Shown here piece after piece: positions 1 through 6,433 of a DNA stretch of 19,773 nt (position 1 is its first letter; every line of letters begins with the position of its first letter). The notes below the pieces were generated by a model that was not told the origin of the DNA, did no database searches, and saw only the letters and a list, made by a program, of their open reading frames with translations. Both the position numbers and the translations under genes were made by a program. The stretch is from the NCBI GenBank assembly GCA_045546995.1, contig JAZQDW010000073.1, positions 1 through 19,773 on the forward strand. Reading direction: 5' to 3'. This DNA is from Firm-08 sp045546995 (GTDB taxonomy: Bacteria > Bacillota > Clostridia > Oscillospirales > QAKW01).

Positions 1-666
1 GACCCGTTGGGATTTCAATGCTTGTATCAGGGCAATCCGGGCGATGCGACTGCATTCCTGTACCAGCCGTTCAAGACTTGGGTGGAGAAGTCCGATTGGG
101 GGCAATATGTTCGCTCCGGGTGTTACATCGACGTGGCGGATGAAGGGAACGACTTCCTATGTGCCATGACGTATGATATTTACAAGTCAGAAAATCAAAT
201 TTGGAATGAACATACAAAACGGTTTGACCCATTGTTGTTTGCGCTGATAACTGACATCGAGTTTACGGATGAATCTACGGAAGTGACCATCGTCACAGTT
301 CCCAGGATGATAAACGCGAATGGTACGCAGAAAGTTTGGATTGAGTCGAATAGCGGAGGGGCACAGTTTGAGAAAATCGTAAAGACAAAGGTAAAAGCGA
401 TAACTGTTCCATTTTATCAAACTGAAAATAAGGAATCGCGCATTATTACAAATGCCCCGTTTGTCAATCAGCACATTATTATGCCTTTCGGCTGGGAGGC
501 GCGTTATCCGGCATTTTATAAGCACATAACGGGATTTCTGCGGAAGTTCGATGCGAACGATCACGATGACGACTGCGATTGTGCTACGGGGGTATATCAA
601 AAGGAAATTGCCGACGGGAACACGCAGCCCTATGCAGCGGCCAATCGTGGTGTGCGTGTCCATTAA
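1..666 (+). CDS. Terminase large subunit, C-terminal nuclease part (5' truncated)
   Basis: The frame is open from base 1, so the gene begins upstream and only about 221 residues are present. Seen: an early acidic motif YIDVADEGNDFLCA (first Asp codon at 130-132), a mid motif WIESNSGGAQF, and a C-terminal HDDDCDCATGVYQ motif (His codon at 562-564). This spaced Asp/Glu/Asp arrangement is that of the RNase H-like nuclease domain of phage large terminases, which cuts concatemeric DNA during packaging at the portal. The ATPase half (Walker A and B) must lie before the window. The gene ends at TAA 664-666 and is followed by 176 non-coding bases. The position just before the structural genes fits. 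High confidence in the family; the full length cannot be seen. Confidence 0.88.
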   Translation, partial: DPLGFQCLYQGNPGDATAFLYQPFKTWVEKSDWGQYVRSGCYIDVADEGNDFLCAMTYDIYKSENQIWNEHTKRFDPLLFALITDIEFTDESTEVTIVTVPRMINANGTQKVWIESNSGGAQFEKIVKTKVKAITVPFYQTENKESRIITNAPFVNQHIIMPFGWEARYPAFYKHITGFLRKFDANDHDDDCDCATGVYQKEIADGNTQPYAAANRGVRVH

Positions 667-768
667 GGCGATTTGCAGGCGATTTAAGCGCAATGAACGC
701 AAAAGGCAAAGAATTACACATTTTTTCTTTTCGCGTTGAAATAAAGCGATTTTTAGAAAAAAAATAAC

Positions 769-776
769 TACATTTG
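769..776 (+). promoter_or_regulatory. Bacteroidota-type promoter -7 element (TACATTTG)
   Basis: TACATTTG matches the Bacteroidota primary sigma -7 consensus TAnnTTTG exactly and lies in AT-rich DNA between the terminase and the gene at 843. No -33 TTTG/TTG is found at the usual 19-21 base spacing; the nearest TTG, at 736-738, is too far away. If used, transcription would start near 782-785, exactly where the leader hairpin begins. GCGATTT occurs three times in the same gap (668-674, 679-685, 746-752), which could be an activator site or chance. Confidence 0.5.
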
Positions 777-784
777 CAAAGAAA

Positions 785-807
785 AGCGGCAAAAGGGTCA
801 AGCCGTT
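785..807 (+). promoter_or_regulatory. Leader hairpin of the gene at 843, with AAAGGGTCAA loop
   Basis: AGCGGC (785-790) can pair with GCCGTT (802-807), with one G-U, around the 11-base loop AAAAGGGTCAA. Nearly the same loop on a GC stem occurs upstream of the major capsid gene (5184-5202). The hairpin ends 35 bases before ATG 843 and would sit at the very 5' end of an mRNA made from the promoter at 769. A stabilising or translation-controlling role is inference. Confidence 0.45.
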
Positions 808-842
808 CAACGTCAATATCAAAATTCTAAAACAGTACAATT

Positions 843-1478
843 ATGTTAACGTGTCAATGCCCGGCAGCTGCCGCACTCACAACAATTCCCAACGTAACCT
901 GCCCGGAGAATTTCGGCCAGATTCAAAAGATCGCTTTCCAACGTCTGCGTCTGGCGAATGGAGGCCCGAATTTCTTTGAAGCAGCGAATATCCCCGTTTT
1001 GGCCAATTGGACTGCGCTCCTCGCAGCTGCCGATGGCTCCAAGATTGTAGTTTCCCCCTACGTCAATGCACCCAGCGATTCCGGCGGCGACGCACGTCGC
1101 ACCAGCGGTGGCAACGATGACCTTGGCGGAATGTCCGAAGTTCTCGGAGGCAATCCCGTTCAGTTCGATGGTCAGTTCCGTTCCATTCCCCAGAGTGTCA
1201 TCAAGGCCCTGAAAGAGTTGCAGTGCGAGGCTAATGCGGGCAACCTCGGGGTGTACCTGTTCGACGAGAATGGCAAGATCGAGTGTATCAAAGTCCCCAA
1301 CGAGGATATGCTTTGCCCTATTCCCATCCGTTCTCTCTTCATCGGTTCGAAGATTCACGGGAATTTCGATGCGAAGGACAGCAACGCGATTTCGTGGATG
1401 TACCCGGACAACTATTCCGACAACCTCACAATTGTCGCGCCGAATTTCAATCCTTTGACCGACTTGATTCCTGCGTAG
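843..1478 (+). CDS. Probable virion structural protein, candidate major tail (tube) protein
   Basis: The product is 211 aa with no signal peptide or membrane segment. It begins MLTCQCPAAAAL, then NFGQIQKIAFQRL, and is rich in beta-type segments (LGVYLFDENGKIECI; SNAISWMYPDNYSDNLTIV). I do not recognise an enzymatic motif. It follows the only strong promoter-like element and shares a leader hairpin with the major capsid gene, which suggests an abundant virion protein. No other gene between the neck proteins and the tail chaperones looks like a tail tube protein, the one essential siphovirus component otherwise missing, so I infer that role. The position between terminase and portal would be unusual for a tube protein. 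It could instead be a decoration or other head protein. Confidence 0.45.
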   Translation: MLTCQCPAAAALTTIPNVTCPENFGQIQKIAFQRLRLANGGPNFFEAANIPVLANWTALLAAADGSKIVVSPYVNAPSDSGGDARRTSGGNDDLGGMSEVLGGNPVQFDGQFRSIPQSVIKALKELQCEANAGNLGVYLFDENGKIECIKVPNEDMLCPIPIRSLFIGSKIHGNFDAKDSNAISWMYPDNYSDNLTIVAPNFNPLTDLIPA

Positions 1479-1479
1479 T

Positions 1480-1671
1480 ATGGGAGCCAAAATGACAACG
1501 GTAACGTTGGAAGTGAATGGCGTTACCAGGGAGTTTGAGTTCTCCCACGCGGAACGTTTGTTAAGGATGCCCCGCAACGGGGGTTGGCATCTGCCTGAAA
1601 ATTCAAAATATGAATTCGTAGAGAATGGGTTACGACGTCGTCAAGATAAGGGAAAAAATAGCGAAGAATAA
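1480..1671 (+). CDS. Small hypothetical phage protein overlapping the portal start
   Basis: A 63-aa ORF starts at ATG 1480, two bases after the previous stop; a second in-frame ATG at 1492 (MTTVTLEVNG) gives 59 aa. The N-terminal half looks like a short beta hairpin (VTLEVNGVTREFEF) and the C-terminal end is very charged (RRRQDKGKNSEE). It overlaps the first 47 bases of the portal gene in another frame, consistent with translational coupling. No function is recognisable. It may be a small head or packaging accessory given its position between two virion genes. The charged tail overlapping the portal start may be less constrained. Confidence 0.55.
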   Translation: MGAKMTTVTLEVNGVTREFEFSHAERLLRMPRNGGWHLPENSKYEFVENGLRRRQDKGKNSEE

Positions 1672-3361
1672 ACGTTCGGCGGTTCTTAACCGTGCGCTCC
1701 TGCATCAGGGCCGGATAAAGTTCCACACGGTAAAGCACGTCACGTCCTTCAACGCGCCCTACATTTCTCTGCCATTGACACAATTCCTGTCAATGGTGGA
1801 GAATATCTTGCCGCACGACAAATTCGTTTTGTTCAAGGCCCTTTTCCGTTATCCAATCAAAACGAACGAGATAACGGAAATTTGCTTTGACAAGCTCTCC
1901 CGCATCTTCGACGGGCGAAATCCCGCATTCAATTACCAATTCGTCAATTCCGGCCAGCGCGACGATTGGGAGCAGTACCGACTGACAAAGTTGGATGAGC
2001 CCAACGTTTGGGCGACGAAAGGCTGGGAATTCTTCAAATCCGAAATCAATTCCGTCCTGATAGTGGACGTGCCGCGAGAGCAGACGACCGAACTGCCGGA
2101 GCCGTATTTCTATTGGCTCCCGATAAGCGACGTTATCACCTACGAGGCTGATGCCACCACCGGGCAGATGGATTTTATCGTTTTCCGGCGCAAGGATAAA
2201 ATCATCGTTTTGGACGATGAAAGTTATCGCGTCTGGGATGATAAAAAGCACACCGGGCGGCTGGAAGGGTTGCCGGAGCTGGAGGCTCCCCACGACCTCG
2301 GATATTGCCCGGCGCGATTCTTCTGGAACGAGCCTATCTCGCTGGAAGATCCCGATGTCAAGGCATCTCCGTTGTCTGCCGAGTTGGAATCGCTGGATTG
2401 GTTTGAATTCTTCCACATCTCCAAACGCCAGTTGGATTTGATGGGGGCATATCCTATCTTGTCCGGATACGAGCAGAGTTGCGATTTCAGCAACGCCGAG
2501 AATGGCGACTATTGCGACGGCGGTTATCTTCGGAACAAGCAGGGATACTACAAGCTGGATATGGCCGGCTTGCTGATGCGCTGCCCAAAATGCGGCAACA
2601 AGCGCATCATCGGTGCTGGCTCCTTTGTCGAAGTCCCTATTCCCAACGCGGAGCAGAACCAGCCCGACCTGCGCAACCCGGTGCAGATTCTCAAAGTCGA
2701 CCGCGATTCCCTCGACTACAACGTTGACGAGCAAAAGCGGCTGCGCGAAGAGATCATAACCGCAGTCGTTGGCCAGGATGAAATCGTGACAAACCGGGAT
2801 GCGTTCAATGAGCAGCAGGTGCAGGCGAATTTTGAGAGTGTTACAACCGTTCTCACACGCGTCAAGAAAGGTTTTGAAGCTGCGCAGCAGTGGGTGGATG
2901 AAACCATCTGCCGCCTGCGTTATGGCCGTTATTTCATCTCTGCAAAAATCGACTACGGCACGGAATTCTTCCTGTACTCCCCGGATGAACTGCGCAAGCG
3001 ATACAGTGCTGCGAAAGAGGCGGGGGCGTCGGAATCCGAATTGGATATGATGCAACGCCAAATTCTTGAAACTGAATATCGCAACGACCCGATGCAGCTG
3101 CGCAGGATGTTGCTCCTTTCAGAGCTGGAGCCTTTCCGCCATTTGTCCCGTCAGGAGGTGTCGGAATTGTTCGCCAAAAATCTTGTGTCGGAGGAAGATT
3201 TGCGCATTAAGTTGAATTTCCCTACATTTGTGCGTCGGTTTGAAAGGGAGAACACGAACATTTTGGATTTCGGTGCGGCAATTCCGTACAAACGAAAGAT
3301 AGAAATTATCACGGCGGAGTTCCGGCGTTATGCTGATGAACAAAGGCCCGCCAATGTTTAA
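1625..3361 (+). CDS. Portal protein
   Basis: The product is 578 aa, within the normal portal size range, and is the only large protein between terminase and scaffold/capsid. Seen: an alpha/beta N-terminal half, a central segment with four cysteines (C286, C297, C320, C323; the last pair as CPKCG), and a long helical C-terminal part containing VVGQDEIVTNRDAFNEQQVQ, a pattern I associate with Bacteroidota phage portals (a Gln/Asn-rich helix after a flexible loop). Portals form the dodecameric ring at one capsid vertex through which terminase pumps DNA. The assignment rests on position, size and that motif, not on a full domain match. The cysteines could bind zinc. Confidence 0.72.
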   Translation: MGYDVVKIREKIAKNKRSAVLNRALLHQGRIKFHTVKHVTSFNAPYISLPLTQFLSMVENILPHDKFVLFKALFRYPIKTNEITEICFDKLSRIFDGRNPAFNYQFVNSGQRDDWEQYRLTKLDEPNVWATKGWEFFKSEINSVLIVDVPREQTTELPEPYFYWLPISDVITYEADATTGQMDFIVFRRKDKIIVLDDESYRVWDDKKHTGRLEGLPELEAPHDLGYCPARFFWNEPISLEDPDVKASPLSAELESLDWFEFFHISKRQLDLMGAYPILSGYEQSCDFSNAENGDYCDGGYLRNKQGYYKLDMAGLLMRCPKCGNKRIIGAGSFVEVPIPNAEQNQPDLRNPVQILKVDRDSLDYNVDEQKRLREEIITAVVGQDEIVTNRDAFNEQQVQANFESVTTVLTRVKKGFEAAQQWVDETICRLRYGRYFISAKIDYGTEFFLYSPDELRKRYSAAKEAGASESELDMMQRQILETEYRNDPMQLRRMLLLSELEPFRHLSRQEVSELFAKNLVSEEDLRIKLNFPTFVRRFERENTNILDFGAAIPYKRKIEIITAEFRRYADEQRPANV

Positions 3362-3378
3362 CAAAAAAAACAGTCGTT

Positions 3379-3864
3379 ATGATTACAAAAGATGGGCGCG
3401 ACACCGCCATTGAAAATTTGACTGCGGACAATTACATTGTTCCGAATGGCGAGGAAAAGTATTACCACGCCGTGATTGAAGTCAAGCAGTTCGACCAGAG
3501 GACAGGCAAACGCCTCTCCGCTCCCCGCGTGCAGAAGTTCGGCAAGAAGGCTTTTGAAACGCACGTTCAGGCATCTTTGCGCAAGCAGGGATACACCATT
3601 ACCATTCTTCACGACCCGAATGCCTGGGTGAAGGAGCAGGGCGAGAAGGCCGCAGCCGCCAAGGCAGAGCGCGAGGCAGCGGAGGCCAAGGCGCAGCAGG
3701 AGAAGATCGATGCAGCTGTAGCAGCAGCCGTAGCGAAGGCCCTTGCAGAGCGCGATGCGAAAGATGCCAAGGCCGCTGAAATCGCAGCCAAGGAAGAGGC
3801 AGCCGCCCAAGTAGGTGAACAGGCCGAGAAAAAAGGCCCCGGACGTCCTAAAAAGGAAGAGTAA
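3379..3864 (+). CDS. Ala-rich helical protein with C-terminal AT-hook-like motif
   Basis: The product is 161 aa. Residues 1-80 form a mixed alpha/beta domain (MITKDGRDTAIENL; RVQKFGKKAFETHVQ) of a type I recall as conserved but uncharacterised in Bacteroidota phages. Residues about 88-150 are a long, highly charged Ala/Glu/Lys helix likely to be a coiled coil. The end, KKGPGRPKKEE, has the GRP core flanked by lysines typical of an AT-hook, which binds the minor groove of AT-rich DNA. The gene sits between portal and scaffold, so a role in DNA handling within the head or in packaging is plausible but is inference. The Ala-rich part is of low complexity and uninformative for homology. Confidence 0.6.
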   Translation: MITKDGRDTAIENLTADNYIVPNGEEKYYHAVIEVKQFDQRTGKRLSAPRVQKFGKKAFETHVQASLRKQGYTITILHDPNAWVKEQGEKAAAAKAEREAAEAKAQQEKIDAAVAAAVAKALAERDAKDAKAAEIAAKEEAAAQVGEQAEKKGPGRPKKEE

Positions 3865-3885
3865 AACCATTTAATTTTTTGAACT

Positions 3886-4140
3886 ATGTCACAAATAGCA
3901 CAACAAGACCATTTGGTTATCAACGTTGGAGATATTTCATTACGCGCGACAGAAGATGTAGGATATGCTTACTGGGATGAATTAGTGGAAAAACATAAGC
4001 AAGGTACACTGCCAGATGTCATTATAAAAAATAATGCTGGTGACTTTGCTAAAGTAGTTGCGGCCGCTATCTACAACGGCGAATTGGCTTCCGTTACATA
4101 TGTCGTAGGGGGTAGCGTAGCAGTTTTAACGCAGCCATAA
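3886..4140 (+). CDS. Small AT-rich accessory protein, possible capsid decoration
   Basis: An 84-aa protein with no membrane segment; alternating hydrophobic residues in the second half (DVIIKNN; VTYVVGGSVAVLTQP) suggest a small beta-rich fold. The gene is visibly AT-richer than its neighbours (about 40% GC in two sampled 60-base lines). Its leader, ATTTTTTGAACTATG, resembles those of the two poly-G genes and the fibre gene at 17511. The C-terminal half loosely resembles the C-terminal part of the 17511 product: an acidic D(E/D)L helix, then VI/VL strand, then GG. It lies between head genes and is followed by a terminator-like hairpin. I infer a surface or decoration role; the function is unknown. 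Confidence 0.55.
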   Translation: MSQIAQQDHLVINVGDISLRATEDVGYAYWDELVEKHKQGTLPDVIIKNNAGDFAKVVAAAIYNGELASVTYVVGGSVAVLTQP

Positions 4141-4152
4141 AGATAGCGGCCA

Positions 4153-4188
4153 GCCGGGAGCCGTTTACTATCCCGGCAAAACTTTTTT
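4153..4188 (+). terminator. Terminator-like hairpin after the small gene at 3886
   Basis: GCCGGGA (4153-4159) pairs perfectly with TCCCGGC (4171-4177) around an 11-base loop. Five bases (AAAAC) then precede a run of six Ts (4183-4188). The gap before the T run is longer than ideal, so it may be partial or leaky. It separates the portal group from the scaffold/capsid pair. Confidence 0.5.
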
Positions 4189-4217
4189 ATTAACCAAAAA
4201 TTCAAAGGGAAAGAATT

Positions 4218-5165
4218 ATGGCACTAACAAATGAACTATTGAACGCCAATGCCTCTCTTGCAGGCTTGACGGACGAGCAGAAAGCGGCAATCGTGGAAAT
4301 GTCCGTAAATGACGAGAATTCCGTCATTGCGAACAAGACACGCGAGATTTACGACGGCTTGGACGCCGATGTCCTTGCAGCCTCCGGGATTGCAAAGAAC
4401 AGTGGCGAAAAGACCTACGATTATGCCAAAAGGGCAATCGGCGAAATCAAGGGTCAAGTCGGGGATGCCGCAGGGCTGCGCGCAAGAGTCACGGAACTTG
4501 AAAATGAGAAAACTCGCCTTGAAGGGGTGATTGCGAAGGGCGGTGCGGACGCGGAAACCACACGCCAACTGGAACAAGCCAGACAGGATTTGGCGAACGT
4601 TACCAAGGAATACACCACCTTGAAGAGCAATTACGAGAGCGAGAAGGATGCCCACACCAAGGCATTGTTCGATGCCAAACTCGACAACGAATTCGCCAAG
4701 GCGACGGGATCAATCAAATTCAAGGCCGATTTGCCCGCTTCCGTCACGTCCGTCCTGTTGCAGCAGGCGATTGCCAAGGTAAAGGGAATGCATCCCGAAT
4801 ACATTGACGACGGCAACGGCGGCAAGGTTCTCGCGTTCATGGAGAATGGCGCGGTCAAGCGCAATCCGGCAACCAACCTCCAGCCATATTCCGCGACGGA
4901 ACTGATCGAATCCGAACTCAAGGCGATGGGTGTCTTGGAAGAGGGTCGCAAGCAGACCGGCACGGGAATAAAGGTGGAAACCACCGGCACAGGAGCGCAG
5001 GTCGCCGACATCTCCGGGGCGCGCACCCAGGACGAAGCCCACGAAATCATCGCAAAGCAGCTGATGGCCGAGGGCAAGACTGCTGGGTCGAAAGAATTTA
5101 ACGATGCAATGGCCGCCGCGTGGAAGGAGAACTACGAGGTTATCAAGAAATTGCCTATCCGTTAA
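4218..5165 (+). CDS. Capsid scaffolding protein
   Basis: The product is 315 aa, strongly charged and helical. It has a long coiled-coil region at about residues 85-155 (LRARVTELENEKTRLEGVI; LEQARQDLANVTKEYTTL). A more ordered segment follows (FKADLPASVTSVLLQQAIAK; HPEYIDDGNGGKVLAF), resembling phage GP20-type minor structural or scaffold proteins. It immediately precedes the major capsid gene, the usual place for a scaffold, which templates procapsid assembly and then leaves. No protease gene or protease motif is visible, so the scaffold may exit without being cleaved or be cleaved by a protease outside the window. The ATG at 4218 follows an AAAGGGAAAGAATT leader with a weak purine-rich ribosome site. 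Confidence 0.78.
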   Translation: MALTNELLNANASLAGLTDEQKAAIVEMSVNDENSVIANKTREIYDGLDADVLAASGIAKNSGEKTYDYAKRAIGEIKGQVGDAAGLRARVTELENEKTRLEGVIAKGGADAETTRQLEQARQDLANVTKEYTTLKSNYESEKDAHTKALFDAKLDNEFAKATGSIKFKADLPASVTSVLLQQAIAKVKGMHPEYIDDGNGGKVLAFMENGAVKRNPATNLQPYSATELIESELKAMGVLEEGRKQTGTGIKVETTGTGAQVADISGARTQDEAHEIIAKQLMAEGKTAGSKEFNDAMAAAWKENYEVIKKLPIR

Positions 5166-5183
5166 CGAAAACAGTAAACAACA

Positions 5184-5202
5184 CCGGGAAAGGGTCAACC
5201 GG
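5184..5202 (+). promoter_or_regulatory. Leader hairpin of the major capsid gene, with AAAGGGTCAA loop
   Basis: CCGG (5184-5187) pairs with CCGG (5199-5202) around the 11-base loop GAAAGGGTCAA. This loop is identical in 10 of 11 bases to the loop of the hairpin before the gene at 843. The stem sequences differ. The hairpin ends 31 bases before ATG 5234. No TAnnTTTG element is seen just upstream, so this one may act on a read-through or processed transcript. Confidence 0.45.
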
Positions 5203-5233
5203 CAAATATTAACAATTAAACACTTAACGCATT

Positions 5234-6349
5234 ATGTCACTTATCGCAACACGTTTGCAGAATTGGCGCGTCGAAAACCCGCAGTTTGACCGGAATATGG
5301 CCCGCCCTTTGGAATATGGTGCGCTGGACTTCTTCATCGAGCAGACCAACGCCGCAAATTCCATCGTCAACCCCAACCTGCGCCAGCGCGCATTTGAATC
5401 TATCGGCAACACCGTGCAGATTCCCGTCATCAACTACGATGGCGATGTCACCGTGTCGAACGTCCGTTCCTGCGTCATCGCAGACGACGAGAACACTTCC
5501 GCGCTCTACACCGTGAATTGGGTCACTTTGGCCGTTGGTTTCACGATGGTTCCGCAGTTGTACCGCAACAACGAAATTTCCTACGAGCACGATTTCGCCC
5601 GCAAGATGGAGAAGGTGTGCCGCGCCCTTGCAACCGCGATGGATATTCAGGCCATCGCCGCCCTTGAGGCAAACAAGACGCAGGTGTTCAAGGATTCCCT
5701 CTACTACACGATCACCGGCAACTCCGTCCAGATTCCTTGGAACGCCCGTATGGAGTTCCTTGCGGATATGAACGCGATGATGCGCGCAAACGCATATCCT
5801 GAGCTGCTGCACGTCATCGGTGGTGCGGGATTCGATTCCCTCGTGCGCAAGCTCGCTGAGCATGACATCTACAACGATGTCAACAAACGTCTGGAATACG
5901 ACAACAAGGTGTTCCACTACACCAACAACATCCAGAATGAGGCTGGGGTGTTCGCCACCGGCTACATCGTTGCGGATGGCAACGTGGGTGTGCTGACACG
6001 CGTCGATCGTGAGGCACTCAACCGCACCCGTGCGAACTTCCACGAGTGGGACGTTGTGTATCTCCCTTACATCGAACTGCCCGTCGGTTCGCACTACTAC
6101 ACCGCCGTTGGCGACCAGTCCAGCATCGCAGGTGCAGCCTCTGCCGATATGGTTTGCAACGTGAAGGAATATTTCGGATTTTCCGTGGATATCGCCTTCC
6201 TCGTCGCCTACAACAGCGACCCGGAAACCGTTGCCAACCCCATCTTCAAGGTGGAAATCGCAAGCCCCGGCAATGCGAATCCTTTCGCTACTCCTGTTGA
6301 GGTTGTGAACGGCGAGGATAACCCTGTCAACACCAAAGAGGTGCAGTAG
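5234..6349 (+). CDS. Major capsid protein (HK97-fold type)
   Basis: The product is 371 aa, starting MSLIATRLQNWRVENPQF, directly downstream of the scaffold and followed by a strong terminator. This arrangement, the size, and a well-biased GC-rich codon pattern fit a highly expressed capsid protein. Seen: a mixed alpha/beta sequence with a long helix-rich part (FARKMEKVCRALATAMDIQ; MEFLADMNAMMRANAYPEL), as expected for the spine and A-domain of the HK97 fold. Near the end there is a typical coat-protein-like stretch (YFGFSVDIAFLVAYNSD). The C-terminal tail (NPVNTKEVQ) is flexible. The family assignment comes from context and composition; the fold itself is inferred. Confidence 0.82.
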   Translation: MSLIATRLQNWRVENPQFDRNMARPLEYGALDFFIEQTNAANSIVNPNLRQRAFESIGNTVQIPVINYDGDVTVSNVRSCVIADDENTSALYTVNWVTLAVGFTMVPQLYRNNEISYEHDFARKMEKVCRALATAMDIQAIAALEANKTQVFKDSLYYTITGNSVQIPWNARMEFLADMNAMMRANAYPELLHVIGGAGFDSLVRKLAEHDIYNDVNKRLEYDNKVFHYTNNIQNEAGVFATGYIVADGNVGVLTRVDREALNRTRANFHEWDVVYLPYIELPVGSHYYTAVGDQSSIAGAASADMVCNVKEYFGFSVDIAFLVAYNSDPETVANPIFKVEIASPGNANPFATPVEVVNGEDNPVNTKEVQ

Positions 6350-6371
6350 GGCGCATCCGAACACTGTTTTG

Positions 6372-6407
6372 CGGGGACGGGAAATCATTAGCCCCGTCCC
6401 CGTTTTT
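6372..6407 (+). terminator. Rho-independent terminator after the major capsid gene
   Basis: A perfect 10-bp stem, CGGGGACGGG (6372-6381) with CCCGTCCCCG (6393-6402), has an 11-base loop and is followed directly by TTTTT (6403-6407). It is the strongest terminator in the window. It would limit expression of the neck and tail genes relative to the capsid gene, or define the 3' end of an abundant capsid mRNA. Confidence 0.85.
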
Positions 6408-6433
6408 CATTTTTAACAAAATTTGACAACTCA

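Noticed and set aside
4062..4151. 11-bp perfect inverted repeat GGCCGCTATCT (4062-4072) and AGATAGCGGCC (4141-4151)
   Set aside because: Considered as an invertible or recombination site. The arms are short, one lies inside a coding region, no recombinase is visible, and one such pair per window of this size is roughly expected by chance.
5237..6388. Long minus-strand open frame (383 codons) opposite the capsid gene
   Set aside because: It mirrors a convincing + strand gene; the protein has no recognisable domain and the open frame follows from codon bias. The same applies to 1790-3061 and 6524-7765 on the minus strand.
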